Assembly (NCBI GenBank): GCA_964617375.1
Contig: CAZTXQ010000007.1
Location: forward strand, 10,949 to 74,948
Reading direction: 5' to 3'
DNA length: 64,000 nucleotides
Origin: Firm-13 sp964617375
GTDB taxonomy: Bacteria > Bacillota > Clostridia > Saccharofermentanales > Saccharofermentanaceae
A model generated the notes under the pieces. The model did not search any database, was not told where the DNA came from, and saw only the letters and a program-made list of their open reading frames with translations. Positions 1-8,877 of the stretch are shown here, piece by piece. A program made the translations under genes and the position numbers. Within the stretch, counting starts at the first letter, position 1, and each line of letters begins with the position of its first letter.

Positions 1-373
1 CAATCTTGGCGCCCTTGTCGATCGCGGTTCCGATGGTCTCTACACGTGCAGCGGTGGAATCCTCGCTGGGACGGTAGTAAGCGTATGTAATCTTGTTGTC
101 TTCGGCATAGTTCTTAACACCGTTCCATGCGCCTTCGTTGAAGGACTTGTCATCGATGTTTCCGACATCGGTAATAAGTGCCAGATCGTAGGTGCCTGTG
201 GCTGATGTTGTCTCAACGGCGGCTGTGGTCTCCGCAGCGGCGGTCGTTTCAGCAGCTGTCGTTGCGGCAGCTGTCGTCTCGGCCGTTGTGGTCTCGGTCG
301 TCGTCGTGTTTGCGCAAGCAACGGCAGAAAGAGCCATTACTACACCCAATGCTAACGCTAATAATTTCTTCAT
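1..373 (-). CDS. BMP/PnrA-family substrate-binding lipoprotein (N-terminal part, cut by window edge)
   Basis: The reading frame runs off the left edge; about 124 N-terminal codons are visible. It starts MKKLLALALGVVMALSAVAC, a lipoprotein signal with the lipid-anchor Cys at residue 20. A Thr/Ala/Glu-rich linker of about 35 residues follows. The mature domain begins YDLALITDVGNIDDKSFNEG, the typical start of the basic-membrane-protein (BMP/PnrA/Med) family. These proteins bind nucleosides, or sometimes other ligands, outside the membrane for an ABC importer. AGGAGG sits a few bases before the ATG. The low-complexity linker gives long overlapping frames on the opposite strand, which are artefacts. 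The permease and ATPase genes would be expected to the left of the window. The family call is firm; the ligand is unknown. Confidence 0.9.
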   Translation of the reverse strand, partial: MKKLLALALGVVMALSAVACANTTTTETTTAETTAAATTAAETTAAAETTAAVETTSATGTYDLALITDVGNIDDKSFNEGAWNGVKNYAEDNKITYAYYRPSEDSTAARVETIGTAIDKGAKI

Positions 374-429
374 ACTGGTATTCCTCCTGAATTTTTGTAT
401 AGATAGACAGGAAATTTTAAGATGAATTT

Positions 430-435
430 ATTATA
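430..435 (-). promoter_or_regulatory. Candidate -10 box of the BMP lipoprotein gene
   Basis: A perfect TATAAT on the minus strand lies about 57 bases upstream of the lipoprotein start in an AT-rich leader. No good -35 box is visible at 17 bp. No purine-riboswitch fold, which often precedes such genes, was recognised in the leader. Confidence 0.4.
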
Positions 436-531
436 TCATGAATTAAAACGGTTGACGTCTTTCGGCCGGCAAACCGAATACGAATTTTCGAAAAAAATCG
501 AATAATCGCACGTCTCATATTCATTTGTGCA

Positions 532-1779
532 TTATACTGCGTCGGGCGAATCGTTCTTTCCCTCCCGAAGAGCCGGAAGAAGATTCTCGCGTCCCTTTTC
601 CATAGGACCCATCAGGCCTCCGACATATATGAACAGTTGACTAAATGCCAGAGCGGCGGCGGTATAGTAGATGGGAGCATAACCCTTTCCGCTTTCGAGA
701 AACCAGCCGGCGGCATAATTCCCGAGTGCAAATCCGAGGTAGTTCATCAGCATCTTAAGTCCGGTAAACCCGCTCTTCTCCGAGTCGGGTATGCGTTCGA
801 GAATCGGCCCGTCGATAAAGCTTCCCATAATATACTGAATCACCGATGCCGAGACGATCAGCACCGCAAAGGGGATGCCCGAGGCCAATCCGCACAGGGG
901 ATAGAGAAGAATCAGGAGAAGAATCGCGCCCGCATTCAGGCGGTACCGGTTCAGATGTACGGTAACGGCCGGAACGACAAACAGCAGCGCGCCGGATACA
1001 AGCGCAATCGAACCGATGATATAGCCGATTCTTTCGTCCGTCATACGAAAGGAATCACGGCAGATCAGGTTCACCATCGAAAAGGAGATCATGTAGCTCG
1101 TATACCCGAAAAAATCATACAGGTAGTAGGCGATAACAAATCTCTCCTTAAGATAATTCTTTCCGGCACGGCAGGCCGGCTTCCCGGCGCGGTTCACCTC
1201 GTGTGCGGGCTTCGGCAGGAAAACACGCATGACGGCGACAGCGGCCATGGCGGCCGCGGGTATCAGTACAATGACCGAATACGACGGCAGAGCTTTGGGC
1301 AAAGCGCCCGCAAGAAGATCGCCGCAGAAGACCGCGATCGTCTGCGCGGAAAACATCAGCGTGTACGCCATGGATTTTAAGGGACCCTCGACAAAGGAAA
1401 TCAAATACGGAAAAAGGCACACATAAATCATCGTGTCTCCGATTCCGTAAAGTGCGCGGGCAACCGCAAGAACACCAAAAGTATTCCCAAAAGCCATCAT
1501 AAAGATCGCCGCACTTTTTAGAATCCCTCCCGTTATCATGCTGAATTTATAGCCGAAACGGTCGCCGATAAAGCCTGCTGCCAGCGCAAAAACCGCCGCA
1601 GCCAGCATTCCGATCGACAGGATTGTTCCGGTCTGACCGCTCGAAAAGCCTTTCTCGCGCAGGAGGAAGTTCTGCTCCATACTGATGATACCGGCAGCGG
1701 CGGCCAGAAGGACCTCTGTCAGGATGAGTATCTTCACGACCCTCGGGAGAGCAAGAATTTGTTTTAAATAGGTTTTCAT
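532..1779 (-). CDS. Major facilitator superfamily transporter
   Basis: A 415-residue, strongly hydrophobic protein with about 12 predicted membrane segments. The loop between helices 2 and 3 reads GDRFGYKFSMITGG, a variant of the MFS signature GxxxDRxGrr. The frame stays open upstream to 1872, but the start at 1779 (MKTYLKQILALP) is preferred: GGAG lies just before it and the extra 31 residues are charged and MFS-unlike. No neighbouring enzyme hints at the substrate. A drug or metabolite exporter is possible. Confidence 0.85.
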   Translation of the reverse strand: MKTYLKQILALPRVVKILILTEVLLAAAAGIISMEQNFLLREKGFSSGQTGTILSIGMLAAAVFALAAGFIGDRFGYKFSMITGGILKSAAIFMMAFGNTFGVLAVARALYGIGDTMIYVCLFPYLISFVEGPLKSMAYTLMFSAQTIAVFCGDLLAGALPKALPSYSVIVLIPAAAMAAVAVMRVFLPKPAHEVNRAGKPACRAGKNYLKERFVIAYYLYDFFGYTSYMISFSMVNLICRDSFRMTDERIGYIIGSIALVSGALLFVVPAVTVHLNRYRLNAGAILLLILLYPLCGLASGIPFAVLIVSASVIQYIMGSFIDGPILERIPDSEKSGFTGLKMLMNYLGFALGNYAAGWFLESGKGYAPIYYTAAALAFSQLFIYVGGLMGPMEKGRENLLPALREGKNDSPDAV

Positions 1780-1889
1780 ATATACTCCGTTCTTTCGGAA
1801 AAATGCAAATGCAAAAAGGGGAGGAGGCTTTCGAGTCAGCCTCTTCCCTTTCGATAAATCGGTGCGATTCATTCGGAAATGCGATTCGA

Positions 1890-2051
1890 CTACGGCCCTG
1901 TTTCTATATAAGCCCCGTACGGAGAAGTACGGACAACGCGTGCGATACGGACGCCGGCTTTAACGCCGCCATGTTTGAGAGCAGCTGCGAAAACGGCAAA
2001 AGTATCCCCTGCAAATCGATAAGAAGTTTCGTTAACATCTACAAATCTCAT
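1890..2051 (-). CDS. Candidate small protein, 53 aa, unknown function
   Basis: A short frame between the MFS and AI-2E-type genes, on the same strand. It starts ATG after AAAGGAG (about 11 bases away) and ends TAG. The product begins MRFVDVNETSYRFAGDTFAV and ends GAYIETGP, with a basic stretch (GVRIARVVRTS) between. It has no membrane segment and no motif I recognise. The ribosome site, the protein-like composition and the otherwise empty 380-bp gap favour a real gene. Conservation in relatives would be needed to prove it. Confidence 0.45.
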   Translation of the reverse strand: MRFVDVNETSYRFAGDTFAVFAAALKHGGVKAGVRIARVVRTSPYGAYIETGP

Positions 2052-2159
2052 ATTTCGCGAGCGCTCCTTTCAGACTGATTTTTACGGATTATAGCATGGA
2101 CTGCGTCGTTAGGTAAAGGAAAATATAAGAGACGGCCTTAAATGATAAGGGTTTTCGCG

Positions 2160-3323
2160 TCAGGGCTTAAGCTTCTCCTCCGGAATCTTCTTTCGCGTGA
2201 GATGCTTGTCGACAGCCTCCCGGAAAAGAACGTAGAGAACGGATGCGAGCGGGATGAAGATCAGCATTCCGGGGATCCCCATCGTGTTTCCGCCGATCGT
2301 AATCGCGACCAGCACCCACATCGACGGCAAACCAATGGAGTTGCCGACTACTCTCGGATAGATCAGGTTGCCTTCGATCTGCTGGATTATAAGGAATAGA
2401 AGAAGGAACCAGAGTGCCTTTTCGGGATCGATGATCAGGATAAAGAACGTTCCGAGGCAGCAGCCGATAAACGCGCCGACCATCGGAATCAGTGCAAGTA
2501 CAGCGATCAGAATACTGATCAGCACGGCATACGGGAACCGGAAAATCGACATGCCGATCAGGAACATCGTTCCGAGGATACAGGCTTCCAGGCACTGGCC
2601 CGATAGAAAATTCGAAAACGTCTTGTCGGAAAGCTTCGCGACCGCGAGAAATTTGTCCGCCCTGCGTTCGGGAAGATAGGCGTAGGCGGACTTCCGGATC
2701 TGCCGGCCCAGCTTCTCCTTGGTAAGAAGGATATTAATGGCGAAAACAAATCCGATAATGAAATTCAGGACGACGCCGAAAACCGAAGATGCCATCTTGA
2801 TAACGTTGCTGACAATATCGCCTCCGGCCGTCTGGAAGAAAGACAGCACCTTCGCTCCGATCGCGGACCAGTCGATCTCGTAATCCTTCAGATATACGCT
2901 GACCTGAGGATACTGATTGGAGATGTCGTCGGCCAGCTTCTGTACGCGTTCTACAAAATCCGGGTATTTGTCGATCAGAAGCGACGTCGTATGTATAAGT
3001 TCCGGCACCACCAGAAACAGCACCGCCGTGATCAGTCCCGTGAAGAAAATCAGCGTGACAAAGAGAGCGACAATACGAAAAAAGAACGCCGGCAGGGGCT
3101 TCTTTTTTCGCGAAAAAATCTTCTTAAGTACATTCTCGATCGCCCGCATCGGGACATTCAAAACAAAGGCAAGTGCCCCGCCCAGAATAAACGGAGAAAT
3201 AATGCCGAGAAAAATGCTGAGCGCATCTCTGACATCATTGAAATGCTGCAGCCCTACATACAGGAGAATCGACATAAATATGATTCCGGTAAGCCGGATG
3301 AAATTGCCTCTGTTCATCTCCAT
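2160..3323 (-). CDS. AI-2E family transporter (PerM/TqsA/YtvI type)
   Basis: A 387-residue integral membrane protein with the layout of the AI-2E exporter family: an N-terminal pair of helices (about residues 10-75), a charged stretch, another helix near 85-110, a long soluble segment with the family-typical LLIDKYPDFVERVQKLADD, then five helices towards the C-terminus including GNLIYPRVVGNSIGLPSMWV. That last segment (NxxxPrvvGxsigL) is highly conserved in the family. Members export autoinducer-2 or act as Na+/H+ antiporters, so the substrate here is open. GGGGA precedes the ATG. The gene stands alone. Confidence 0.9.
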   Translation of the reverse strand: MEMNRGNFIRLTGIIFMSILLYVGLQHFNDVRDALSIFLGIISPFILGGALAFVLNVPMRAIENVLKKIFSRKKKPLPAFFFRIVALFVTLIFFTGLITAVLFLVVPELIHTTSLLIDKYPDFVERVQKLADDISNQYPQVSVYLKDYEIDWSAIGAKVLSFFQTAGGDIVSNVIKMASSVFGVVLNFIIGFVFAINILLTKEKLGRQIRKSAYAYLPERRADKFLAVAKLSDKTFSNFLSGQCLEACILGTMFLIGMSIFRFPYAVLISILIAVLALIPMVGAFIGCCLGTFFILIIDPEKALWFLLLFLIIQQIEGNLIYPRVVGNSIGLPSMWVLVAITIGGNTMGIPGMLIFIPLASVLYVLFREAVDKHLTRKKIPEEKLKP

Positions 3324-3451
3324 AATCGAATCCCCGCTTTTTGTTTTATCTGCTGATTATAGCGTAAGTAAACAATATTATCTATGTTATGGCAGGATCG
3401 GACTTCGGTCTACCGTATCCTTATCTCTTCTCTAAAGAATCCATTCTTTTT

Positions 3452-3481
3452 TTGACAGGGCGCCGTCGAAAATGCTGTATT
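3452..3481 (+). promoter_or_regulatory. Candidate sigma-A promoter for the tandem membrane-protein genes
   Basis: TTGACA at 3452-3457 is followed after 18 bp by TGTATT at 3476-3481, a 4/6 match to TATAAT. It lies about 55 bases upstream of the gene starting at 3535. Confidence 0.45.
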
Positions 3482-3534
3482 TTCATGTATAGTTGTTGAT
3501 ATATCTTGATACAGAGTGATTTGAGGGAATGGAT

Positions 3535-4017
3535 ATGAAGAAGGAATTTAAAAGCAGTACCGGAATTCTTATTGTCACCAGCTTATTTATCTGGTTTGTC
3601 TGTGGTTTCGTGCTGTGCATGCTGGCAGCAGCAGGAGCCGATCTCTATACCTCCCTGACCAGGGCCGAGGCAGGAACCGCTTACTATGTGGCATCCGTCA
3701 GCACAGCGATCTTGACGGCAACGATGCCGGCACTGATTCTGGCAGTGTTCAGCCACAGAACCGTGTCCGTAACTTCCGAAGAGATCTTGTGGGAATCCGG
3801 ATTCCACACCCCGCGCCGTATCCCGCTTAAAGGAAATGCCTTTTCTTCCAATATCATGAGTCTTTTTGATCTCGGTATCTGGCCAACGCGATATCTGTCT
3901 GTCACTACGAACGGTGTCCAGAGATTTTACATGTGCAGCTGCTTTTCGAAGGATACCTTTGACCAGATGATGGCCGCCGTGCAGGAAGCCGCTGTGAACG
4001 CGAACAGATTTAATTAA
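3535..4017 (+). CDS. Membrane protein with a PH-like cytoplasmic domain (short paralogue)
   Basis: A 160-residue protein. Two N-terminal membrane segments (about residues 10-35 and 50-75) are followed by a beta-rich soluble part (RTVSVTSEEILWESG ... RRIPLKGNAFSSNI) resembling a bacterial PH-like domain. The next gene repeats the same design (MNKEFKSSPG against MKKEFKSSTG; IPLKGNAFSSNI against FPLKGNSFSANI; CSCFSKDTFDQM against CSSFTKDTFDLM), so the two are tandem paralogues. The second ATG (3535) is chosen because GAGGGA sits 8 bases before it; the ATG at 3529 is too close. Function unknown. Confidence 0.7.
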   Translation: MKKEFKSSTGILIVTSLFIWFVCGFVLCMLAAAGADLYTSLTRAEAGTAYYVASVSTAILTATMPALILAVFSHRTVSVTSEEILWESGFHTPRRIPLKGNAFSSNIMSLFDLGIWPTRYLSVTTNGVQRFYMCSCFSKDTFDQMMAAVQEAAVNANRFN

Positions 4018-4072
4018 ACCGGACGGCGAGCATATCATTAACAGTCTTTCCCGGATACTATAAGGGAGCATT

Positions 4073-5134
4073 ATGAACAAAGAATTCAAGAGCAGTCCCG
4101 GTCTTCTCTTTTTAAAAGGGGTTTCTGTCTGGATGATTTACGGTTTCATCTTGTCGATGCCGGTTCTTTTTTTGGCCCCTGCGTTTTCATCCGCTGTGGG
4201 ACACAAGGCGGATGCGGGGTACTATCTTCCCGCGCTAGCCGTTGCTGCAATCATCGCCGTGATCCCGGCTCTCATCATGACGCTTCTTGTATATAACGTC
4301 ACAGTGTCGGTAGGACCCGATGATGTCACGTATATGCGCGGGGAGTCCATTCGGAACCGTTTTCCGCTTAAGGGGAATAGCTTCTCGGCCAATATACAAA
4401 CTACGAACTATTACGGCTCTACGACCGTCACGAATCGCATGCTTTCCGTGATTACGAACGACATTCGAAAAGAATATAACTGCAGCTCTTTTACAAAGGA
4501 TACCTTTGACCTGATGCTCGACGCGGTACAGTCCGCCTCCCTATACGCGAACAATCCAGGAATGCGTGAGATCGCCGCATCCATAGAAGAAGACGACACT
4601 CCGGCGAAAACGTTTACGATTCCGCGCGAAAACATCATTACGATCATGTCACGTAAAGGTCTTCGCCTGAATCTGGCCGGTGTGATCATCAGTTTCGTAA
4701 TTTCGGTCCTTTGTTTCGCGTTTGCGGCGAGTGACTTGGACGCACCCATATTCATGTTCGCGTTAATGATGTTCATTATGTTTTTGATCTCCGGAATTGT
4801 TTTTCTTTTTCGCGTTAAACTGCATGCCAAATTCATGAAAAACACACCTTTGTCCGTAACCATCGATCAAAACACCATCCGGATAGATGACCAGATATTC
4901 AACCGGTCCGATATCGACTATATAAAAGCGACCGCTCCGGCCTATGCAAAAGCGGAGAATTTACCGCTTCGCAAGATCCTTATTGCAAGCCGCTTCGGCA
5001 ATTCTGAGTATTGGTTCGGCGGAGACAACATACTCTCCAGGAAATGCGTTGTATATGGGGAATATCCGGCGCTGTACCGGGAGATCGCGAATTTTCTCCT
5101 GCGCGACGGCAAGCTTATCGTCAACGATCTCTAA
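4073..5134 (+). CDS. Membrane protein, long paralogue with two PH-like parts
   Basis: A 353-residue protein whose first 160 residues parallel the preceding gene. A linker rich in Glu/Asp (ASIEEDDTP) leads to a second unit: two further membrane helices (about 200-250) and another beta-rich domain (PLSVTIDQNTIRIDDQIFNR). The whole looks like a duplicated 'two helices plus PH-like domain' module, of which the upstream paralogue has only one copy. AAGGGAG precedes the ATG. Function unknown; the pair is probably co-transcribed. Confidence 0.7.
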   Translation: MNKEFKSSPGLLFLKGVSVWMIYGFILSMPVLFLAPAFSSAVGHKADAGYYLPALAVAAIIAVIPALIMTLLVYNVTVSVGPDDVTYMRGESIRNRFPLKGNSFSANIQTTNYYGSTTVTNRMLSVITNDIRKEYNCSSFTKDTFDLMLDAVQSASLYANNPGMREIAASIEEDDTPAKTFTIPRENIITIMSRKGLRLNLAGVIISFVISVLCFAFAASDLDAPIFMFALMMFIMFLISGIVFLFRVKLHAKFMKNTPLSVTIDQNTIRIDDQIFNRSDIDYIKATAPAYAKAENLPLRKILIASRFGNSEYWFGGDNILSRKCVVYGEYPALYREIANFLLRDGKLIVNDL

Positions 5135-5143
5135 CCTTCGCCC

Positions 5144-5785
5144 TTACAGCTTCGAATATCCGAAGTTATTCACGATCGCGTCGATCTTATTCCCGGCCGC
5201 GCAGGCGGGGCATTCGTCCGGTTCGTGTGTTTCGTAATCCCGTATATCGTCCTTCGTGAAAATAGCATTGACCGGGATGCCGTCGACGGCCTGAATCGCG
5301 CTGAACAGAGCACATATGCCGCTTACCCGGCCACCGTAATAACGGATATAGTCAATCGCCTGTTCGAGGGTGCGTCCGGTCGTCGCCTGTGCAACCAGGA
5401 GCATCACATTCTTGTCCTCGATCAGATGCTTCGTGTTGTCGCGAAGAATGAGCTGACCGGATGAGTCCACCTCGGGTGTCACAATCGAGATATCGGTTCC
5501 GGCATTGACGGAGCGGGTTTCTTTTCGCGACATCTCCAGCGTCATAAATGCGGCGACCACCTCGCAACCGTCGAGACAGACGATCGATTCGACCGGCGTC
5601 GACGCGACATACCGGCTGACAAGCGCCTTCGCCGCGGCCTGCGACGCCTGGCTGCTGCAGATGACGGAGACAAGATCTACGTAATAGTTGATGTGAGAAT
5701 GCCGTGTGGCGAAATGCCCGGGAATGATGCCGATCGAAATATCGGGATACTTGGATGCCTTGATCTTGCGTAATCGTCTTTCCAT
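5144..5785 (-). CDS. PyrE-like phosphoribosyltransferase of uncertain substrate
   Basis: A 213-residue protein. It opens with GIIPGHFATRHSHINYYVD, has a central Rossmann-like part, and carries LLVAQATTGRTLEQAI where PRPP-binding enzymes have the 'DD..TTG.T' loop. The TTGRT half is intact. The two acidic residues normally before it are Ala-Gln. Near the C-terminus are CPAC and the ending NNFGYSKL. I have seen such proteins annotated as orotate phosphoribosyltransferases in Clostridia, but no pyrimidine genes are nearby and the altered loop makes that doubtful. GGAGGAG precedes the ATG. The gene is convergent with the membrane-protein pair, 9 bp away. Confidence 0.7.
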   Translation of the reverse strand: MERRLRKIKASKYPDISIGIIPGHFATRHSHINYYVDLVSVICSSQASQAAAKALVSRYVASTPVESIVCLDGCEVVAAFMTLEMSRKETRSVNAGTDISIVTPEVDSSGQLILRDNTKHLIEDKNVMLLVAQATTGRTLEQAIDYIRYYGGRVSGICALFSAIQAVDGIPVNAIFTKDDIRDYETHEPDECPACAAGNKIDAIVNNFGYSKL

Positions 5786-6164
5786 CGTTTCTCCTCCGTA
5801 AATCCGTCCGCCGTACCCGTTATCTGCACTTCTGGCCCTTCATTGGACACAGGACGCTTCCCGGGAGAACATTAAGGCGGACCTTAAGTGAAAGGTGAAT
5901 CAATATGGCTTCTGCTATGCTTACGCTTTGTATATGGCCGCTCCCGGATTCGGGAGCATCTTTCTAATCACATAATATGAAATTATGGATCGTAAATCCA
6001 TTGTCAAAAGAAGTTTATCGGAAAATATTGTGTAAACAAACGCTTCCGGCAGCGGAGCATCCATTTATCCATCTGCTTTGCTGAGCATGACCAAAATCTC
6101 CCGCACGCGTACAAAATTCAATTCGCGCTGCATGAGACGAGAGAAAATTACCCGCCAGAAAGCC
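5786..6164. other. Intergenic stretch without a supported gene
   Basis: About 380 bases between the PyrE-like gene and the first repeat array. It contains a CTCCCGGATTCGGGAG hairpin around 5940-5957 and AT-rich DNA from 5960 on. A 20-codon frame at 5905-5967 with GAAAGGTG upstream is too short to support. No RNA gene was recognised. Confidence 0.5.
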
Positions 6165-6462
6165 GAAATGGCAACGGCTGGTGGGTGATCATTGAAGAAT
6201 TAACGGATTGTTGTTCATTGGTTTGCATGCCAATGTGCGATAATTACCCACCAAACCAAGCATTTTGCCAAATTGGTGGGTAATCATTGAAGAATTAACG
6301 GATTTCTGCTCATTGATATACACACCAAAAAGTGCGAATGACGAATTTGGTGGGTAATCATTGAAGAATAGCCATATTTTTTCTCATTGATTTGCATAGC
6401 GATGCGCGAAAATTACCCACCAAATCAAGCATTTGACCAAATTGGTGGGTAATCATTGATAA
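6165..6462. repeat. Tandem hairpin array 1 (stem ACCCACCAA/TTGGTGGGT)
   Basis: The motif GGTGGGTRATCATTGA begins at 6180, 6275, 6349 and 6444, so the spacing is 95, 74 and 95 bp. In the 95-bp units a matching left arm (ATTACCCACCAA) precedes it, giving a hairpin of about 12 bp stem. The 74-bp unit has a degenerate left arm. Between hairpins lies GAAGAATTAACGGATT followed by a TGCTCATTGAT-type segment. The same core, ATCATTGAnGA, occurs in arrays 2 and 3. There are no open frames and no CRISPR-type spacers. Confidence 0.8.
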
Positions 6463-6560
6463 ATGGAGTGTTCTCGCCCCTTCGTCCTAGTGTCCGATAT
6501 CAGGGCCTTCGCGCCAACGAGCGCGAGACAAGGCGTTCGTTTGAATCAGTTCCTCCTTGC

Positions 6561-7640
6561 TTACAGCTTCTTCAGAGCCTTCATAAGGGCCTTCGAGAAC
6601 GCCTCCGGACGGTCGAGATAGCAGTTATGGCCCGCATTTTCGATCAGGATCATCTCCTTCACAGGCGCCTTGATGCTCTTAACGAGATTACGGATTAAGG
6701 GATATGGCGTAACCCAGTCTCCGTCGCCCGATATAAACAGGACGGGCACCTCATACGAAAGACCGGTATCGGCCATTCTGAATTCGAACACGCTGTGCAT
6801 TAGTGGGGCATTCAGACTTAAGAACCTCGGCGACCCGAACCTCATAAAGACCTGCCAGCGGGCGTCAAGACCGCTGAAATCCGGCGACGTAACGGCATTC
6901 CAGATCATTCTTCCCGCCGATAGCGCGCCCTTACCGGTCAGATAGCGTCCGCACAAGGCGTGCAGGCGCATGAAATTCTTCATGTCGGATTCTTTTACCG
7001 AGGTAAATATATCATAGCAGTGTTCAACCTTTTCTCGAAAACCTTCATCCTTCTTGTCTTCGGCGCGAAGAATCGCCGTGTCTTTGGCAAGCTTCTCACC
7101 CTCCGGCATATCAACCGCCTGACCCACGCCGATGTAAGCCCGGATATTCTCCGGATGATTCTTGACGTAAAGGCTTCCCAGAATTGTTCCCCAGGAATGG
7201 CCGAGAAGATAGATTTTCTCCTGCCCGAAACGGTCCTTAAGATACAAGGTCAGCTCGTCCAGATCGCTCAGAATGATATCCGTACTGAGAACTTCCGGGG
7301 TCTTATTTCTCCGGCCTGCAACAGCCGTCCGTCCGGCGCCGCGCTGATCCCAGTTGACCATCGTGTATTCCTTTTCGAGAGACTTCTGCCAGAAACCGGC
7401 CAGAAACGAGATCGGGCTCCCGGGGCCGCCGTGCAGGACGAGAATCACGGGATTTGAACGATCATTTCCGCGAATATTGAGGAATTGGTCGATGCCGCCT
7501 ATTCTTTGGTAGAAGCTTTCGGAAATGCCGTTTGTTGTCATGATCTGCGACGCGTTGCGATTATTCCGCCTTACGAAAATGATAAGAAGCATAAAAAGCA
7601 CAAATGCCGAGATCAGAATAAGCACTATATATTTAAGCAT
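6561..7640 (-). CDS. Membrane-anchored alpha/beta hydrolase (proline iminopeptidase-like)
   Basis: 359 residues. One N-terminal membrane helix (about 3-25) is followed by an alpha/beta-hydrolase fold. Visible marks are the oxyanion motif HGGPG, MVNWDQRGAGRT as in proline iminopeptidases, the nucleophile elbow GHSWG, the acid in FISGDGDWVTP and the catalytic His in ENAGHNCYL. The anchor suggests action at the cell surface. The start at 7640 is chosen because AAGGTGG precedes it; the ATG six codons upstream lacks a ribosome site. An aminopeptidase or esterase role is likely, but the substrate is unknown. Confidence 0.85.
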   Translation of the reverse strand: MLKYIVLILISAFVLFMLLIIFVRRNNRNASQIMTTNGISESFYQRIGGIDQFLNIRGNDRSNPVILVLHGGPGSPISFLAGFWQKSLEKEYTMVNWDQRGAGRTAVAGRRNKTPEVLSTDIILSDLDELTLYLKDRFGQEKIYLLGHSWGTILGSLYVKNHPENIRAYIGVGQAVDMPEGEKLAKDTAILRAEDKKDEGFREKVEHCYDIFTSVKESDMKNFMRLHALCGRYLTGKGALSAGRMIWNAVTSPDFSGLDARWQVFMRFGSPRFLSLNAPLMHSVFEFRMADTGLSYEVPVLFISGDGDWVTPYPLIRNLVKSIKAPVKEMILIENAGHNCYLDRPEAFSKALMKALKKL

Positions 7641-7896
7641 GGAGCCACCTTCTGTCATGGGTTAGATTTTCGATCATCATAAAGCATAACAAGCGGCAGA
7701 ACAAGGGCGAGTTCCGGTTCTGAGAGACGGTGTTTCTATGTAGTGGCGGCAAGAGCCGGGGAACGCTTTCTTCTTCCTATCGATTTGTGAAAAAACGATG
7801 AGTGGCTGCTCCCATCTTTTCTTAAGGAGAACCAAAGAAAATACGATATAATAACAGCACAATAGTGCAATCGAATTTTCACACAAGGGGCGGCTC

Positions 7897-8622
7897 ATGA
7901 AGATAGCGGGAATTCTCTGGGATTATGACGGAACGATTGTAGACAGCGCGCGGAAGAACATGTCCGTTACGATTGACGTGCTTCGGCATTTTGATGAAAA
8001 GATCGACAAGCACCTGCCGGAAGCTCTTCAGAGCTTCGAGAAATACCAGGAAGCCAATTATCGGTACAAGAATTGGAAGGATATGTACGCAGCCTGCTGC
8101 GGATTCGCTCCGGATCAGATCGAGGCGGCGGGGAAGCTCTGGTCACCGTGCCAGAATAAGAACACCGTGATCCCGGATATGTTCGAAGGACTTCCCGAGG
8201 TCTTTAAAAGGCTGTCCGGCGTCAGGATGGGCATCTGCTCGCAGAATTCTTCGGACAGCATCCGCGATGTCCTCACGCACTACGGAACCCTTGATTACTT
8301 CGGCTGTATCGTCGGTCATGACGACGTTCCTTTTGAACGCCAGAAGCCGGATCCGGAAGGTTTTATTACCTGTCTTAAGGGCCTCGATCTTCGCGGAGAC
8401 GAGGGACTTCTTCTCTATATCGGCGATCACGCCGAAGATGTCGTATTCGGCAAAAACGCCGGAAGCCGCTTGAACGACGAAGGCATAAACGCTGAAGTAC
8501 GGGCGATCACCGTCGGTTCGTACGCAGGAAGCCGTGATGACTGGCGCATGCAGCCGGATTATACGGCGGGAAACGCCTCAGAGCTTCTCGCCATTTTCGA
8601 ATCCATTCTGAACAAATCATAA
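7897..8622 (+). CDS. HAD-family hydrolase, phosphoglycolate-phosphatase-like
   Basis: 241 residues with the HAD motifs in order: motif I DYDGTIVDSA (Asp nucleophile), motif II around CSQNSSD, motif III Lys in ERQKPDPEGF, and motif IV as IGDHAEDV. An alpha-helical cap lies between motifs I and II (about residues 20-90). This fits a small-molecule phosphatase of subfamily I. GGGGCGG precedes the ATG and a TATAAT lies about 45 bases upstream (7847-7852). The gene stands alone. Confidence 0.85.
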   Translation: MKIAGILWDYDGTIVDSARKNMSVTIDVLRHFDEKIDKHLPEALQSFEKYQEANYRYKNWKDMYAACCGFAPDQIEAAGKLWSPCQNKNTVIPDMFEGLPEVFKRLSGVRMGICSQNSSDSIRDVLTHYGTLDYFGCIVGHDDVPFERQKPDPEGFITCLKGLDLRGDEGLLLYIGDHAEDVVFGKNAGSRLNDEGINAEVRAITVGSYAGSRDDWRMQPDYTAGNASELLAIFESILNKS

Positions 8623-8877
8623 TTGCCGGCTGGACCTTCGTCCGCTGTGTACTAAGCTTTCTTCCTCCATTTGGGTCAAAACCTCCTTGCTTCTTGAGTG
8701 TGCGTGGCAGCTCCTCAATTCTGGCAAGGCCGTTTGTTTCTGAAACTTCTCTCGTGAGGCTGTCTTAAACGAATGCCTTGCCTCAAATATGCTTCCGCGA
8801 ATCTGGTTAAAGTTTAACAAGGAAGAAGCCATTCAGAACTTAAAATTTGAGTTGAGAGAAAGTCCTTTTGCATTTAT
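8623..8877. other. Intergenic stretch without a supported gene
   Basis: No convincing frame. The segment GAGGCTGTCTTAAAC near 8757 resembles GAGGCTGTCTCAAAC at the 9.6-kb inverted repeat and the terminator at 26.6 kb. This suggests scattered copies of a small repeat. Confidence 0.4.

Noticed and set aside
637..1380. 247-codon plus-strand frame
   Set aside because: It lies antisense to the MFS transporter and its product is basic and repeat-poor without any domain; the minus-strand frame has membrane helices and the MFS motif.
5905..5967. 20-codon plus-strand frame with GAAAGGTG upstream, followed by a hairpin
   Set aside because: It looks leader-like, but no plus-strand gene follows for more than 1.9 kb.
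8617..8832. 71-codon minus-strand frame after the HAD gene
   Set aside because: No ribosome site, no domain, and it overlaps the HAD stop; probably chance.
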